From assembly GCA_011365055.1 (NCBI GenBank), contig RDOG01000010.1, positions 80,439 through 144,438 of the forward strand: DNA of 64,000 bases, written 5' to 3'. Under the pieces are notes generated by a model. It was not told where the DNA came from. It saw only the letters and a list, made by a program, of their open reading frames with translations, and made no database searches. Each line of letters opens with the position of its first letter. The first letter of the stretch is position 1. This DNA is from Promethearchaeota archaeon (lineage in GTDB: Archaea; Asgardarchaeota; Lokiarchaeia; Helarchaeales; RDOG01). The translations under genes and the position numbers were made by a program. Shown here in pieces: positions 18,301 to 27,648 of the stretch.

Positions 18301-19138
18301 TATAATCAGGCGAAATCTCTTCTTGATCTCCAAATCCTAAACTAACTGAAAGTATCTGTGCACCATTCTCGATACTCCACTCCATCGCAGCAATAACGCT
18401 CGAAGTAGTTCCTGCGCCCCCCATATCCACGCATTTTGCTTCAAGGAGATTTGCATCTGGTGCAATTCCTGTCATATTATACCCTGCAGGTGAAGATAAA
18501 CCCGAACCCGCAGCAATACCTGCCACATGGGTACCATGACCATTATCATCTCCAAAGGATTCATCATTTAAGAGTCCATAAGTTGTGTTAGCAAATGATA
18601 CACGTTTAATTACCCTACCTTGAAAATCAGGATGATCTGCTTGAATTCCTGAATCTAAGATAGAAATATTAACTTCTGCTCCTGTATATGGAATATTTCT
18701 TGAATCAATAATACTTGCAACTTCATTTAAATCAATATCAGCAGCTGATTGAAGAACATCATTATCTATTTCAGGTAATTGATATTTTATATCAGGATAA
18801 GCTTGATAAATTTTAAAAAAGGAATTCATTTTACTATTATCAAGATTCACTTTTACTAAAGCACCTGGAATGATATTATATCGGTGTAAAATCTCAACTT
18901 CTGTTCCATATAAATTTTCAATATTCGATAATTCTTGATTCATTTCATCGTGACTTTCAAAAAGTAAAATCACCCGTTCATCAAAATTATTTGCATATCT
19001 ATGGTCTAAATCAATTAAGGGTAAGATTTCTGATGAATACTCAGCATTTTTTATAGGAATTAGTGGTAATATTAGACCAATTAATATTAAGCTAACTAAT
19101 GATAAAGAAAATAATTTGATTTGCCCGATTTTCTTCAT
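15365..19138 (-). CDS. Membrane-anchored subtilisin-like protease with cytoplasmic-type zinc-ribbon tail
   Basis: 1257 aa from ATG 19138 (GTGA just upstream); a nine-codon longer start is possible. Sec-type signal (about residues 10-35), an I9-like propeptide region (55-115), then an S8 peptidase domain with Asp162 (SILDSG), His204 (NGHGTHVAG) and Ser389 (GTSMATP). A long extracellular part follows, with a DUF4350/GATase-like segment (RIYFDYFH...GRIYVLGSYY) and beta-sandwich repeats rich in N-glycosylation-like Asn. A single membrane helix near 1185-1208 leads into a basic stop-transfer (RRRRYR) and a CTLC...CIHCG zinc ribbon. It is predicted to act outside the cell. A broken copy of the tail occurs at 60844. 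Confidence 0.9.
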   Translation of the reverse strand: MKKIGQIKLFSLSLVSLILIGLILPLIPIKNAEYSSEILPLIDLDHRYANNFDERVILLFESHDEMNQELSNIENLYGTEVEILHRYNIIPGALVKVNLDNSKMNSFFKIYQAYPDIKYQLPEIDNDVLQSAADIDLNEVASIIDSRNIPYTGAEVNISILDSGIQADHPDFQGRVIKRVSFANTTYGLLNDESFGDDNGHGTHVAGIAAGSGLSSPAGYNMTGIAPDANLLEAKCVDMGGAGTTSSVIAAMEWSIENGAQILSVSLGFGDQEEISPDYIVSLAADNVTKQGAIIVVAAGNEGWFYSTMRSPGNARSVISVGAIDSNKQITNFSSRGPTIFNYMDPDILTPGQQVYSILASNSFIEGLSLLTGGTVGSIYKYYPLSGTSMATPVASGAIALLLEAFPALSPTIIKMALMDTANDPNGTYSQNEKGAGIINITRAFLLLEKYNSTGEFNLTAIYPSSIPQAPFDLIKFPGDEETFSLMVLHSIQDNLSLTVSGNVSDFIMLSNTSNDETIINSTFCYINNETEYNFINLNIYIPINAKLGFYNGTLDLKINSTGDINRSIPINFNITRPVGRIYFDYFHNYDRADTKYSNYNLFSSFLVKNLNYDLDFVKELISYPKLKNYDILMLPDTEIPLLDVEIDAIQQFYEEGGRIYVLGSYYPYFELDSLNDLLTQLNTSILFNRSEISESIDEGLLKGYLKIEITDISAHPITNGVTYINWTTGSGLNISNLATSLMRYDGSTVMAISNNSKGGKILVSGAELHLYNDYFQDLSTKKFINQSISWLMENSSHSDQNNVSCQVLVNNSIIDLQNYNSTEIVIFITNKTTLTGITGLNLDTDLNITVYNNDTSEIVFETNSSNLYEIGDGAYNFTLNLSKNGTHIINASVFVDSINIGNGISAFKVVNHTTEIAQLLINGQSTLDEESSIVRGTGSVQINVSLQDIVNLSEDGVNISCIITSLTGTSKNISSSQYFMQNVSNLNATEVNFTLEFTPQNNFPSGKYNVFILVNDSHGYINYKTPIAYYFLSNQYPTITTALMNGNAVGPTSIGSISFGMTASIEVKGTDIEDNLADMNAFALICSLFLIPGHGYAIYQVVQANKIPYVPSINEFLGSIYIPTNGITSILGESYNLASGNYVLLVLIRDSDLGWDTDSYTYMQLVFIPQFDWTFLILIIVIGVVSIGAVMGFIYLRRRRYRNWMLEKKGTNLCTLCGQQLLMDAQFCIHCGTEVEQKTKMDNIISDLKKDKDYKE

Positions 19139-19668
19139 TAAAATCACTATAGTAAAATTAATCAATAGAATATTGAAGTTAACGTATATGAAATTTTAGA
19201 TTATAGCATATTTTAATTAAAAATTTGGTGCTATTAATTTATTTAGAGTGAAATTCTAAAAAGCATTATTTTAATAAAAATTTAATTAAATACTCCTTTA
19301 AATTAATAATATGCAAATTTGCAATGTTTTTAAATAGTCACATTTTACGTTAATACTAATATAATCATTTTTTAAACTCCAATTGATTAGTTTTATAACC
19401 CATAATGAAAAAGTTTATCTTTCCTTATCAAAATATCTCAGACCGTTTATCCACTAAAACTTATAAGAAAGCGTTTAATATCAAAATTCAATAAATAGAT
19501 GGAGATTTTGGGTCAAAAACCTTTTTATATTTGGAGATAGAGTTAATTCTAATTTGAAAATTTGTTTTTATGATGATTTACAACCATAAAATAAGGTTTT
19601 ATGCGAAAAAACATGTTCAACATGTTGGTTAAAAAATTAAAATAAATTAAAATAGGTGATAAATAAAT
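19139..19668. promoter_or_regulatory. Divergent intergenic region with tandem AACATGTT palindromes
   Basis: This region separates the minus-strand subtilase from the plus-strand radical SAM gene. It has no coding sequence I can support. Two copies of the perfect palindrome AACATGTT sit at 19610-19617 and 19619-19626, one base apart and about 45 bases before the TTG start at 19669. That position suits an operator overlapping the 5' leader. The repeat is seen directly; regulation is inferred. Confidence 0.45.
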
Positions 19669-21366
19669 TTGAGTTATAATCATATAAGAAATACTACTTC
19701 TATCTGTCCAGAATGTAAACAACAAATTAATGCTGAAATATACGAAGATACTAGCGATTCACAAATTTATATGAAAAAAACTTGTTCCCATCATGGTGAT
19801 TTTAAGGATGTTATTGCTTCTAACAAGCATTATTATTTATGGCGAACGGATTATCACCACGATTCACGTGAGGTTGTAGCAGATCCCGAAGTTGAATATG
19901 ATTGTGGACCTTTTTCTCCCATGGGTGGAAAGCAAGGTTTGAAAGGTTGTCCTTATGACTGCGGAATTTGCGAAAATCACAAATCAGCAACCTGTATTTG
20001 TCTTATCGACATTACAAATCGTTGTAATCTAAAATGTCCAATTTGTTTTGCAAACGCTCAAGTAACAGGTTATGTTGTAGAACCAACAATAGAAGAATTA
20101 CGCGCAATTATGGAACATTTTAGAGCAACAAAACCTTTGCCTCCAGTTGCTATTCAACTTTCTGGTGGGGAACCAACAGTAAGGAGAGATTTACCAGAAA
20201 TTCTTGAAATGTCAAGAGAGTTAGGATTCGAACATAGAATGGTGACAACCAATGGTCTGCGATTTACGAATATAGATTATCTTCAGGAAATAATTGATGC
20301 TGGAATGAATGCCATGTATTGGCAATTTGATTCAGCAACCGATCCCAGTGTATATTTAGAAACAAGAGGTGTAGATCTACTCGATAAAAAAATGAAAATT
20401 GTTGAAAACTGTCGGGAACTAGGATTCAAGGATGTCGTACTTGTTCCTACGATTGCTAGAGGGATCAATGATCATCAAGTTGGTCCAATCCTCCAATTTG
20501 CAGCTGAAAATCAGGATGTTGTCTCTTGCGTCGTTTATCAACCAGTTTCTTTATGCGGAAGAATTACACAACAAGAAGTATTAAAACTTCGCTATAATGC
20601 AACTGACTTATTTGATGAAATCAATAGATACATGCAACAAAAATGGGGCAACAATTTTGGGGAACGATACTATCCAATTCCTACTTTAACGAATTTCGTT
20701 AAATTAATTACATGGTTTGATAATGTCCCTGCCTTTGAATTGAGTTCTCATGAAGATTGTGGATTTGCAACTATTGGAATTGTTGATACGGATAAAGATC
20801 CAAAAAACAATAAACTTCACATTATTGATGAATACTTTAGAATTCCTAATATTGTAAAAAATGCTGATAGACTTTGGAACTTCGTGAAAGAAAATGATCT
20901 TGAGAATCCTGGTCTAATTCAGAAAACTTTAAGCAATATATCTCCACAACTTGGTGAAACTGTTGGGAAAGCACTATCTCAAGCTGGGCACTGGTTATTA
21001 CGAAAAACTATGAAATATAGTTTCATCGGATCTTTAATTCCATCTGTAAAAATTGATGATCCAAAGAATTTAATAGAAACTTTAATAAAATTTTCTCGAA
21101 TACTTTTACAACCAAGTTGGAATTCTGCAGCAAACTTTCTCAGACAAAATTCACTTTTAGTTTCATGTATGCATTTTCAAGATGCGTATAATATGCAAAC
21201 TGACCGAGTAAGCCGTTGTCTGGTTCATTATGGCTATTACGATAGAGATCTTAAGAAAGTATTTCGTGTTCCATTCTGCACAATGAATACTATCCATCGA
21301 CCAGAGATCGAGAAGAAGAATTCCGAACGACAGAAGATTCTTGCAGAAGTTAGTATGGATTATTAA
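19669..21366 (+). CDS. Radical SAM protein of the MJ0619/Tes (tetraether lipid synthase) family
   Basis: 565 aa. N-terminal zinc or Fe-S knuckles (CPEC at 13-16, C39, then CPYDCGIC at 94-101) precede the radical SAM motif CNLKCPIC (C119, C123, C126) and the GGEPTVRRDLPE loop that helps bind SAM. This architecture is that of MJ0619-like proteins, whose methanogen members (Tes) couple phytanyl chain ends to make GDGT membrane-spanning lipids. Length and Cys pattern fit. A paralogous function in this large family cannot be excluded. The TTG start has AGGTGA eight bases upstream. Confidence 0.8.
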   Translation: MSYNHIRNTTSICPECKQQINAEIYEDTSDSQIYMKKTCSHHGDFKDVIASNKHYYLWRTDYHHDSREVVADPEVEYDCGPFSPMGGKQGLKGCPYDCGICENHKSATCICLIDITNRCNLKCPICFANAQVTGYVVEPTIEELRAIMEHFRATKPLPPVAIQLSGGEPTVRRDLPEILEMSRELGFEHRMVTTNGLRFTNIDYLQEIIDAGMNAMYWQFDSATDPSVYLETRGVDLLDKKMKIVENCRELGFKDVVLVPTIARGINDHQVGPILQFAAENQDVVSCVVYQPVSLCGRITQQEVLKLRYNATDLFDEINRYMQQKWGNNFGERYYPIPTLTNFVKLITWFDNVPAFELSSHEDCGFATIGIVDTDKDPKNNKLHIIDEYFRIPNIVKNADRLWNFVKENDLENPGLIQKTLSNISPQLGETVGKALSQAGHWLLRKTMKYSFIGSLIPSVKIDDPKNLIETLIKFSRILLQPSWNSAANFLRQNSLLVSCMHFQDAYNMQTDRVSRCLVHYGYYDRDLKKVFRVPFCTMNTIHRPEIEKKNSERQKILAEVSMDY

Positions 21367-21394
21367 TTTTTTTATATTCTTTTTTTTTATAAAA

Positions 21395-23344
21395 TTAAGA
21401 AGGTCCTAAACTTATTGCGTTTAATTTCGTAATTTTTGATTTATATGCTTTAAAAGCATAATCTGATGTTGTTTTAGAACTTACTTGAACGATTGATGAA
21501 ATAACGTTATTTAAAACCAAGCTTGCTTCATCAAAAAGATCAACAAATTTAAGATTTGAAAAATCCGTTAAAATTCTTGCTGAACCCAAAACTTTTAAGT
21601 TTAAAACAATTGAATTATCCTTTATTATTATTTCTGCGTGTTCCATTGCTAAAATCAAAGGATCAATTCCTATATTTGTCGAATTAATTATCGTAATTTT
21701 CGCATAATTTGATGCCTTAATCTTATTAAATGTTGAATTTTCTAAAGTAACCCTTGCATAATCAATTGCTATTAATTCAAATTCATTTTCTAGATCTTCA
21801 ATGTTTAACTCAGTTGATCCGTTTGTTTCAACAGAATAAATAGTTCTATTTAAAATAATATTATTTATTAATGTAGTTTTATTGAAATATATGCCTGAAC
21901 CTGTAATACCACTCAAATTCCATGTCAATTTTCCGGAAGTACAATAAATACCCTCGTTTAAATTGGATATAGAACAGTTTTCAATGTGTATCGTGCTAGA
22001 TCCAAGGCAAATGGCGTTTGAAATTGAGCAATTTATTAGAGTAATATTGTTAATAGACAAATCAACTAATCGTCCAAGTGGTTGTAAAGTATTAATCGAT
22101 GAATTAAATGCATAAGTATCACCCGAAGAAGCAACAAGTAAGTTTATCCCTGAAGAATTCAGTAATACATTTACTGAAGATTGATTGAAAGAATTTATTG
22201 TTAAATAATTTAAAGCATTAGCTGCGGTTTTTTTAACCGTTAAAAAACTTGAATCGTACAATTCATGTAATAAAAAACCAGTTGACAAGGTGACGTTACT
22301 GAAAGTAACATTTGCTTGATTATACAATGTCAATTGACATAAAGTGTTATTGATTTCGACATTTGCAGAATTATTTACAGTTACAGCTCCCAATTGACAC
22401 GATGTAACTGTTGAGTTAATTATCTCGGTTGTATTAATGAAATTTGATCCAGATATGGTTCCATTATCAATTGAAATATCGCCATATACAATGATACTTT
22501 TTGATAGTAAATCAATTTTGGATTGATTAAGGATGAGTCGACCTAAGTCAAATGTTGAAATAGAAGAAATATTTGATTGAATACAATTTAATGACGAAAT
22601 TCCACCAATTTTTGCATCTGAGATGACTGAATTCAAAACAATACCAGAAATTTCTCGCTTACCAAACATTGAAATATAAGTGTATGTGGTAGGGCTTGAG
22701 CTTCCAAGCAATAACTTTACTATCGTGGAATTATCAATTTCTAGATTTCCTCCCTGAACCAACTCTATTTCATTAACGATTGAATTATTTTTGATTGAAA
22801 GATAAACATTCTGAGATGAATATGACTTCATGGTCTGATTTAAAGCTTGGAATCTGTCAAGAACGTATGATACAGACGAATTATTAATGTTTGCTCGTGA
22901 ATGTTCGAATATATAAATAGATTTGATGTTAGAATTTTGAATATTTAAAATACTATTACCCAGACAAACAATGGTTAAATCTTTATTTGAAATATTATTT
23001 AGTGTAAGCTTAACATTTCCATATAAACAAACATATCCAAGTTTTGTTTCAATTGAGGTCGAATTATTTATAACCGTTGAATTTATTACATTATAACCAT
23101 TTAGACTTCCCGCCGATGGTTTCAAAGAGTTGTGAATTACCAAATCCCCACTTGTAAACGCAACAGAATATGTAATATTATTAAAATTAGAGTTTTCTAT
23201 ATAACTATTTGATGATATTCCTATGATATTGTTTGATTTTTGAGGTGTTAACATAAAATTTAGCATATTACCAAAAGTTAAAGTACAAATTAATCCAAAT
23301 ACGCATAATAAAGAAGCAAGAATGTGTCTGTTTTCATTTCCCAA
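21395..23344 (-). CDS. Secreted beta-helix-like repeat protein
   Basis: 649 aa. A hydrophobic N-terminal segment (residues 6-32, ILASLLCVFGLICTLTFGNM) serves as signal or anchor. The rest is a run of short strands rich in Asn, Ser, Ile and Thr, with recurring phrases such as INNSSV, LNQSKI, IENCSI and LENSTF about every 20-24 residues. This is the pattern of right-handed parallel beta-helix surface proteins. No catalytic motif is visible. Many N-x-S/T sequons suggest heavy glycosylation. It may be a surface or adhesion protein. It converges with the Tes-like gene. Confidence 0.65.
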   Translation of the reverse strand: MGNENRHILASLLCVFGLICTLTFGNMLNFMLTPQKSNNIIGISSNSYIENSNFNNITYSVAFTSGDLVIHNSLKPSAGSLNGYNVINSTVINNSTSIETKLGYVCLYGNVKLTLNNISNKDLTIVCLGNSILNIQNSNIKSIYIFEHSRANINNSSVSYVLDRFQALNQTMKSYSSQNVYLSIKNNSIVNEIELVQGGNLEIDNSTIVKLLLGSSSPTTYTYISMFGKREISGIVLNSVISDAKIGGISSLNCIQSNISSISTFDLGRLILNQSKIDLLSKSIIVYGDISIDNGTISGSNFINTTEIINSTVTSCQLGAVTVNNSANVEINNTLCQLTLYNQANVTFSNVTLSTGFLLHELYDSSFLTVKKTAANALNYLTINSFNQSSVNVLLNSSGINLLVASSGDTYAFNSSINTLQPLGRLVDLSINNITLINCSISNAICLGSSTIHIENCSISNLNEGIYCTSGKLTWNLSGITGSGIYFNKTTLINNIILNRTIYSVETNGSTELNIEDLENEFELIAIDYARVTLENSTFNKIKASNYAKITIINSTNIGIDPLILAMEHAEIIIKDNSIVLNLKVLGSARILTDFSNLKFVDLFDEASLVLNNVISSIVQVSSKTTSDYAFKAYKSKITKLNAISLGPS

Positions 23345-23441
23345 TTAATATACTCCCGTTTAATATATTTAATATTATATTCATATCAGACATTTTACAA
23401 TCTAGTTTATATAATTTTTCAAAAGGGTATTTTAAAATTAT

Positions 23442-23969
23442 TCATTTAAGAATACCTTCTGTTAACCTTTTAAATGACTCATTTACTGAAGTTCCATCTA
23501 ATGCGGAGGTTTCAAGATATTCTATAGCATTTATTTGTTTTTTAATTTCTAAAGCTTTTTTAATATCAACCATTCTTTTATCCGTTAAGTCTAATTTATT
23601 CCCTATTAAAATTAAAGGGATATTTTGTTTTACTGTTTGTCTAAAGTTTTTTACATACTCAATAACCATCAATAACGTTGATGGTCGAGTCAAATCAAAT
23701 ACAATTATTGCTCCTTTAGCTCCACTATAATATGTTTCTCTTACTAAATCCCATTTAGCTTGTCCTCCAACATCCCATATAGATAGCCTAACATTATTTT
23801 CCCCTAAGGGACCAAGCTTGATAGCCTTCATCATAATATTAACGCCAAGCGTTGGAATGTAATTTTCTTCATATTGATCTGTTATAAATCTGCTTACAAG
23901 CGTAGTTTTACCGACGCCAGGGCTACCAATTAAGATAATCTTAAAATTAAAAATTTGTTGTTTTGACAT
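23442..23969 (-). CDS. Ras/Rab-superfamily small GTPase
   Basis: 175 aa when started at ATG 23969 (MSKQQIFNFKIILIG); an ATG at 24038 would add 23 atypical residues. All five G motifs are present: GSPGVGKT (15-22), a G2 Thr in PTLG, DVGGQ, GNKLDL and ETSAL. The protein ends shortly after the last helix with no C-terminal Cys box, so it is probably not prenylated. Asgard archaea carry many such GTPases. The partner is unknown; it precedes no obvious regulator gene. Confidence 0.88.
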   Translation of the reverse strand: MSKQQIFNFKIILIGSPGVGKTTLVSRFITDQYEENYIPTLGVNIMMKAIKLGPLGENNVRLSIWDVGGQAKWDLVRETYYSGAKGAIIVFDLTRPSTLLMVIEYVKNFRQTVKQNIPLILIGNKLDLTDKRMVDIKKALEIKKQINAIEYLETSALDGTSVNESFKRLTEGILK

Positions 23970-24151
23970 AACAATCTCGTAAAATAAGATATTATTACTA
24001 TTAAAATCGTATTCTAGGTTACTTTTGGACATAATCAAAAATAAATTTTCTGCACTTTACTTAAAAAATTCATATCTCGAAATCTCACTATTATTTATTT
24101 CTGAGTTTTGAAATTGAATAATGAAAAAATAAAAAAGAATAATAAAATAGA

Positions 24152-24634
24152 TTATGATCCTATTATTTCAATAGCTTTTGACATGCAAAAGTGTTCACAA
24201 ACATCACAAGCCATTCTCGGGGGAACAACTCGACGACAAATATCCAAATTACAGATTTTCACTTTACCATCTACTACACGGAAAATGATTTTCTCATCAT
24301 CATCATCGTCAGGAGCTTGCCCTCTTGCTATTTCGGGATCATTACTTACTTCCACAGGGCACGATATCACGCAATTTCCACATCCTGTGCATAAATCTTC
24401 GTTTATTGTTATTCCTGATTTATGTATTTTTCCCATTGGATCAAAAATTTTGTGCAATTTCTCTTTGTTTCCTTTAAATTTCGGATCTTTCAATGGGGGA
24501 CAATCGTCAACTTTTTTAGCTTGCCTCAATAACGCAACTGCAAATGCCATGCAAGTTGCTTCTCCACATTCCTTGCAATTTGTTTTAGGTAAAAGATTAT
24601 AAATTTCAAATGCATTGATTTTTGCTTTTCCCAT
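24152..24634 (-). CDS. Fe-S protein: CODH/ACS-type FeS domain plus ferredoxin domain
   Basis: 160 aa from ATG 24634, seven bases behind GAGATG. The N-terminal domain has NCKECGEATCMAFAVALL and CPPL, the four-Cys [4Fe-4S] motif shared with the corrinoid protein of CO dehydrogenase/acetyl-CoA synthase and related proteins (PF04060-like). It is followed by a ferredoxin-like CTGCGNCVISCPVEV, an acidic DDDDDE loop and a final CDVCEHFC set. It is probably an electron carrier or an accessory factor in C1 or corrinoid metabolism. No CODH/ACS gene is adjacent. Confidence 0.75.
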   Translation of the reverse strand: MGKAKINAFEIYNLLPKTNCKECGEATCMAFAVALLRQAKKVDDCPPLKDPKFKGNKEKLHKIFDPMGKIHKSGITINEDLCTGCGNCVISCPVEVSNDPEIARGQAPDDDDDEKIIFRVVDGKVKICNLDICRRVVPPRMACDVCEHFCMSKAIEIIGS

Positions 24635-24873
24635 GTTAAAACATCTCAAGAAAATATATTAAAATTTAATCCATTTACTATCATCCAAGTATAAAAGCAT
24701 AAGATTATAATAAAAAGAATAAGGTTTCCATTCAAAAAGTAACTTTAATTTTTAATATTTTAAAAATTAATTAAGAAATGATGATAATTTAGCATTTTAA
24801 AAAACATTTATTATTTAAAATCATTTAATATTTTGAATAAAGTATTTAGAAATTTAAATCAAGTTGAGATTTC

Positions 24874-26118
24874 ATGGAAGACAAAACTCCACAAGGAGAA
24901 TTGAACATAAATAATGTTCCGATAAAATATTTGTTGATGAATAAATCCCATACTTTAGAAATAAGTATAAAAAACAAAACCCCAAATTCGGAAGAATTTA
25001 CGGATTTTTATTTAAAGTATAGGGCGAATGGGTGTAAATTATTAAACATTCCTGAAAGTTTAGATAATAATGTTCGCTTTTCTATGAGTCCTAATCAAAT
25101 TTTCAATTTTCAAATTGAAATCATACCGACAATTGAAGGTCCATTACAGATAGAAATTCAATTTGTAGGAATAAAGAAAGAAATAATAGAAAAACCCGTT
25201 GAATATGAGATTGAAGTAGAAGAAGAAGTATTAGAGGAAATTAAAGATGAAAACTCCATTTTCCTAAATGAACAGGCTGCTAAAATTACTAAAACGTGTA
25301 ATAATTGTTCCAACTTCCAAAAAATTTCCAAATTCTGCACACATTTAAATGAATTTAAAACCAATGAAAATACATGTGAATCATTCACTAATTTACGTGA
25401 TAATCAAATTCCTCCTCAAATAAAAACGAATAAACAATTTATAAAAAGAATTGAAAAGAAAATTCAAAAACAAATAAAAATTGAACATGAAATAATTGAA
25501 TATGAAATTAATGTGGATTCAAAAATGGTTTATATGGAATCTATTAATGCTGGCGATTCAGAAAATCTTGAGACCATATTAAATCAAGGTGATATTGCAA
25601 CTCATATTGAAGATGTTAATCTCAATGTTGTAGTTTTTCATTTTCCCAAAGTTGGACTTCTTAAAAATCCCAATTTATTACGCGAAATTAATACATATAT
25701 GGATTTGAGTTTAGGAAAATCTTTTCTTTATGTCAGTTTTCCTATTCAAAACTTTTCTACAAAGGAACAAGGAATAATTAATGAAGCTATAAATAAGTTC
25801 TTACCAAAATTATCGACTAACAAACCAATCATAATATTCAATTTGGAATTTCTTCCTAAGCTTGGAATACCTACAATAATTTTAGGGCAAGATGATTCAA
25901 TTAAATATGTAAATGAAATATATACTGTTTTGAATTCTCAGTTAAAACCTAATTATGTAATTAAATTAGATTCAAATATTATTTGTGGTGGAAGTATTCT
26001 TGAAAAGTTAAAGGAATTATGTTATCCCTATAGTGCAGAAGTAATCAATCTAGCTGTTTCAGGAGAATTTCAAGAATCAGTTGAGAATTTCGCTAATTTT
26101 ATGAATGTTTTTAATTAG
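24874..26118 (+). CDS. Hypothetical protein with central Cys motif, first gene of a GCS2/amidohydrolase operon
   Basis: 414 aa, not recognised. The N-terminal ~110 residues look like a beta-sandwich. A Cys/His motif follows (CNNCSNFQKISKFCTHL, residues ~147-163, plus CESF), then a basic helical linker (~185-205) and an alpha/beta C-terminal domain (residues ~225-414). It is eleven bases ahead of the ligase gene and so probably co-transcribed and functionally linked. The Cys motif could bind zinc or an Fe-S cluster; nothing in the sequence decides which. Confidence 0.6.
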   Translation: MEDKTPQGELNINNVPIKYLLMNKSHTLEISIKNKTPNSEEFTDFYLKYRANGCKLLNIPESLDNNVRFSMSPNQIFNFQIEIIPTIEGPLQIEIQFVGIKKEIIEKPVEYEIEVEEEVLEEIKDENSIFLNEQAAKITKTCNNCSNFQKISKFCTHLNEFKTNENTCESFTNLRDNQIPPQIKTNKQFIKRIEKKIQKQIKIEHEIIEYEINVDSKMVYMESINAGDSENLETILNQGDIATHIEDVNLNVVVFHFPKVGLLKNPNLLREINTYMDLSLGKSFLYVSFPIQNFSTKEQGIINEAINKFLPKLSTNKPIIIFNLEFLPKLGIPTIILGQDDSIKYVNEIYTVLNSQLKPNYVIKLDSNIICGGSILEKLKELCYPYSAEVINLAVSGEFQESVENFANFMNVFN

Positions 26119-26129
26119 AGGAATTAAAA

Positions 26130-27638
26130 ATGGTAAAAGAGAAAGAAAAGAAATTAGAATGGGAATTTGATGAAAAAAATTTAATCAAACTTCCATTCAC
26201 TCACGGTATGGAATGTGAAATCGCAATCTTAGATGGGGAAGGAAACCTTCCCTCCGGAGATTCAATGTTATTTTTGTTCAAAAAAATTATTGAAGAATCA
26301 TTAGTAATGCTTCAGAATCTAGTTCAATCAGATACTTGTCCAAAATTAATCAAAAATAAATTGGTTGATCTTCCCTATCAAGATTATAATGAAGAGAAAG
26401 GAGATGTAATTAAACAAAAATATAAATTACCTAATAAAGATGTTGTAGATATTGAAATATTTGGTCGTGATGGGAATGTTGCAGCCATCACTTATATTTT
26501 AGAATGCGTCACGCCTCCTGCAGAATATTTAGATGAATTAATTTGGTGGCTTAAAGCCTTAATTTCTGTTGGTAATGAAGTATGTGTAAGAAACAACTTA
26601 TTTTTATGCTCAACAGGTTTACCTCCTTTAATTCCACAATATTTACGAGGATTAACATATTCTGATCATCATCATATGGGCAACTTCAAGAATGACGCTG
26701 AGAAAAAGCGAATTTACAATATGTTTAGAGCATTTATTCCTCACATAATCGCAATGACTGCAAATAGCCCTTTTATTAATGGTGCTCCCACAGATGAGGT
26801 TAAAACAATAGGTAAAGATACAAAATTAAGATATGCTGCCCCAGGTTGTGTACGTTCAATACGATTACAAAATAACACTTCTATGTTGTCTCAAAATGAT
26901 CCAAAAGTATACATTCCTCATTTATATGCTGATTCTAGTTACAGTGCAGATTATTTTTGTAAAGTTATACAAAAAGCTTCATTAGAAGATGCTAAATTTC
27001 AAGATATTTTTCCCTATTCTGATTGGAAAACGATTGAATTTAGGGTCTGTGATGCTCCTATAACAATCAATAAACGAATTGGTATGGTTCTTCTACTTCA
27101 AGCTCTTGCTCTAAAGGCTAGAGATATGGAAATTCCAGATGTAGGCTCAAAATCCATAGTAACGAATCGAGCCTCAGCTATTCATAGGGGAATTTTTGGG
27201 AGTTTTCGAACTGATGAGATACCTGATTTGTCTTCAAATAAAGAATTTAAAGAAACTTATATTGGAGATAAAGAGAGTATAAAATATTTGTATTTGGGTG
27301 TTCAAAATCTTCTAAAATTCTGTATGGAACCATGGAAAAAGATGGGAATCGTCGATAAAAAAGCTTATAAGGAATTCGGAAAAACAGATTATTTGGGTCC
27401 TTATTTAACTCCGTTATTTATTAGCGTATTTGGAGATTTGAAGCTTGCAGATATTCCATTTCAAGAAGCTGAATTTCAACTTCTTCTATATTCCGCAATT
27501 AAAGAAAAAACACCCTATCCTGGTCCTCAATTATTGAGTAGGTTAATTAAATATTCCTTTCAAGGAACTAATAATCCTTTTTTTTCTGTCATTACAGGTG
27601 AATTTAATCCAAAAGATCATAAGTGGTTTAAAGTTTAA
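26130..27638 (+). CDS. GCS2-like carboxylate-amine ligase
   Basis: 502 aa. It shows features of the GCS2 (YbdK-like glutamate-cysteine ligase 2) superfamily: HGMECEIAIL near residue 25, the DHHHMG signature near 180, MTANSPFING near 211-220, and DWKTIEFRVCDAP near 300. These ATP-dependent enzymes join a carboxylate to an amine, for example glutamate to cysteine. GAGGAATTAAAA precedes the ATG. It sits between a Cys-motif protein and an amidohydrolase with 10-11 base gaps. The exact substrate cannot be read from the sequence. Confidence 0.75.
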   Translation: MVKEKEKKLEWEFDEKNLIKLPFTHGMECEIAILDGEGNLPSGDSMLFLFKKIIEESLVMLQNLVQSDTCPKLIKNKLVDLPYQDYNEEKGDVIKQKYKLPNKDVVDIEIFGRDGNVAAITYILECVTPPAEYLDELIWWLKALISVGNEVCVRNNLFLCSTGLPPLIPQYLRGLTYSDHHHMGNFKNDAEKKRIYNMFRAFIPHIIAMTANSPFINGAPTDEVKTIGKDTKLRYAAPGCVRSIRLQNNTSMLSQNDPKVYIPHLYADSSYSADYFCKVIQKASLEDAKFQDIFPYSDWKTIEFRVCDAPITINKRIGMVLLLQALALKARDMEIPDVGSKSIVTNRASAIHRGIFGSFRTDEIPDLSSNKEFKETYIGDKESIKYLYLGVQNLLKFCMEPWKKMGIVDKKAYKEFGKTDYLGPYLTPLFISVFGDLKLADIPFQEAEFQLLLYSAIKEKTPYPGPQLLSRLIKYSFQGTNNPFFSVITGEFNPKDHKWFKV

Positions 27639-27648
27639 GGTTACAATT

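Noticed and set aside
23970..24038. 23-residue N-terminal extension of the GTPase
   Set aside because: Composition is unlike Ras proteins and ATG 23969 gives the normal distance to the P-loop.
24108..24602. 164-codon plus-strand frame opposite the Fe-S protein
   Set aside because: The minus strand carries clear Cys motifs and a ribosome binding site; the plus frame has no recognisable features.
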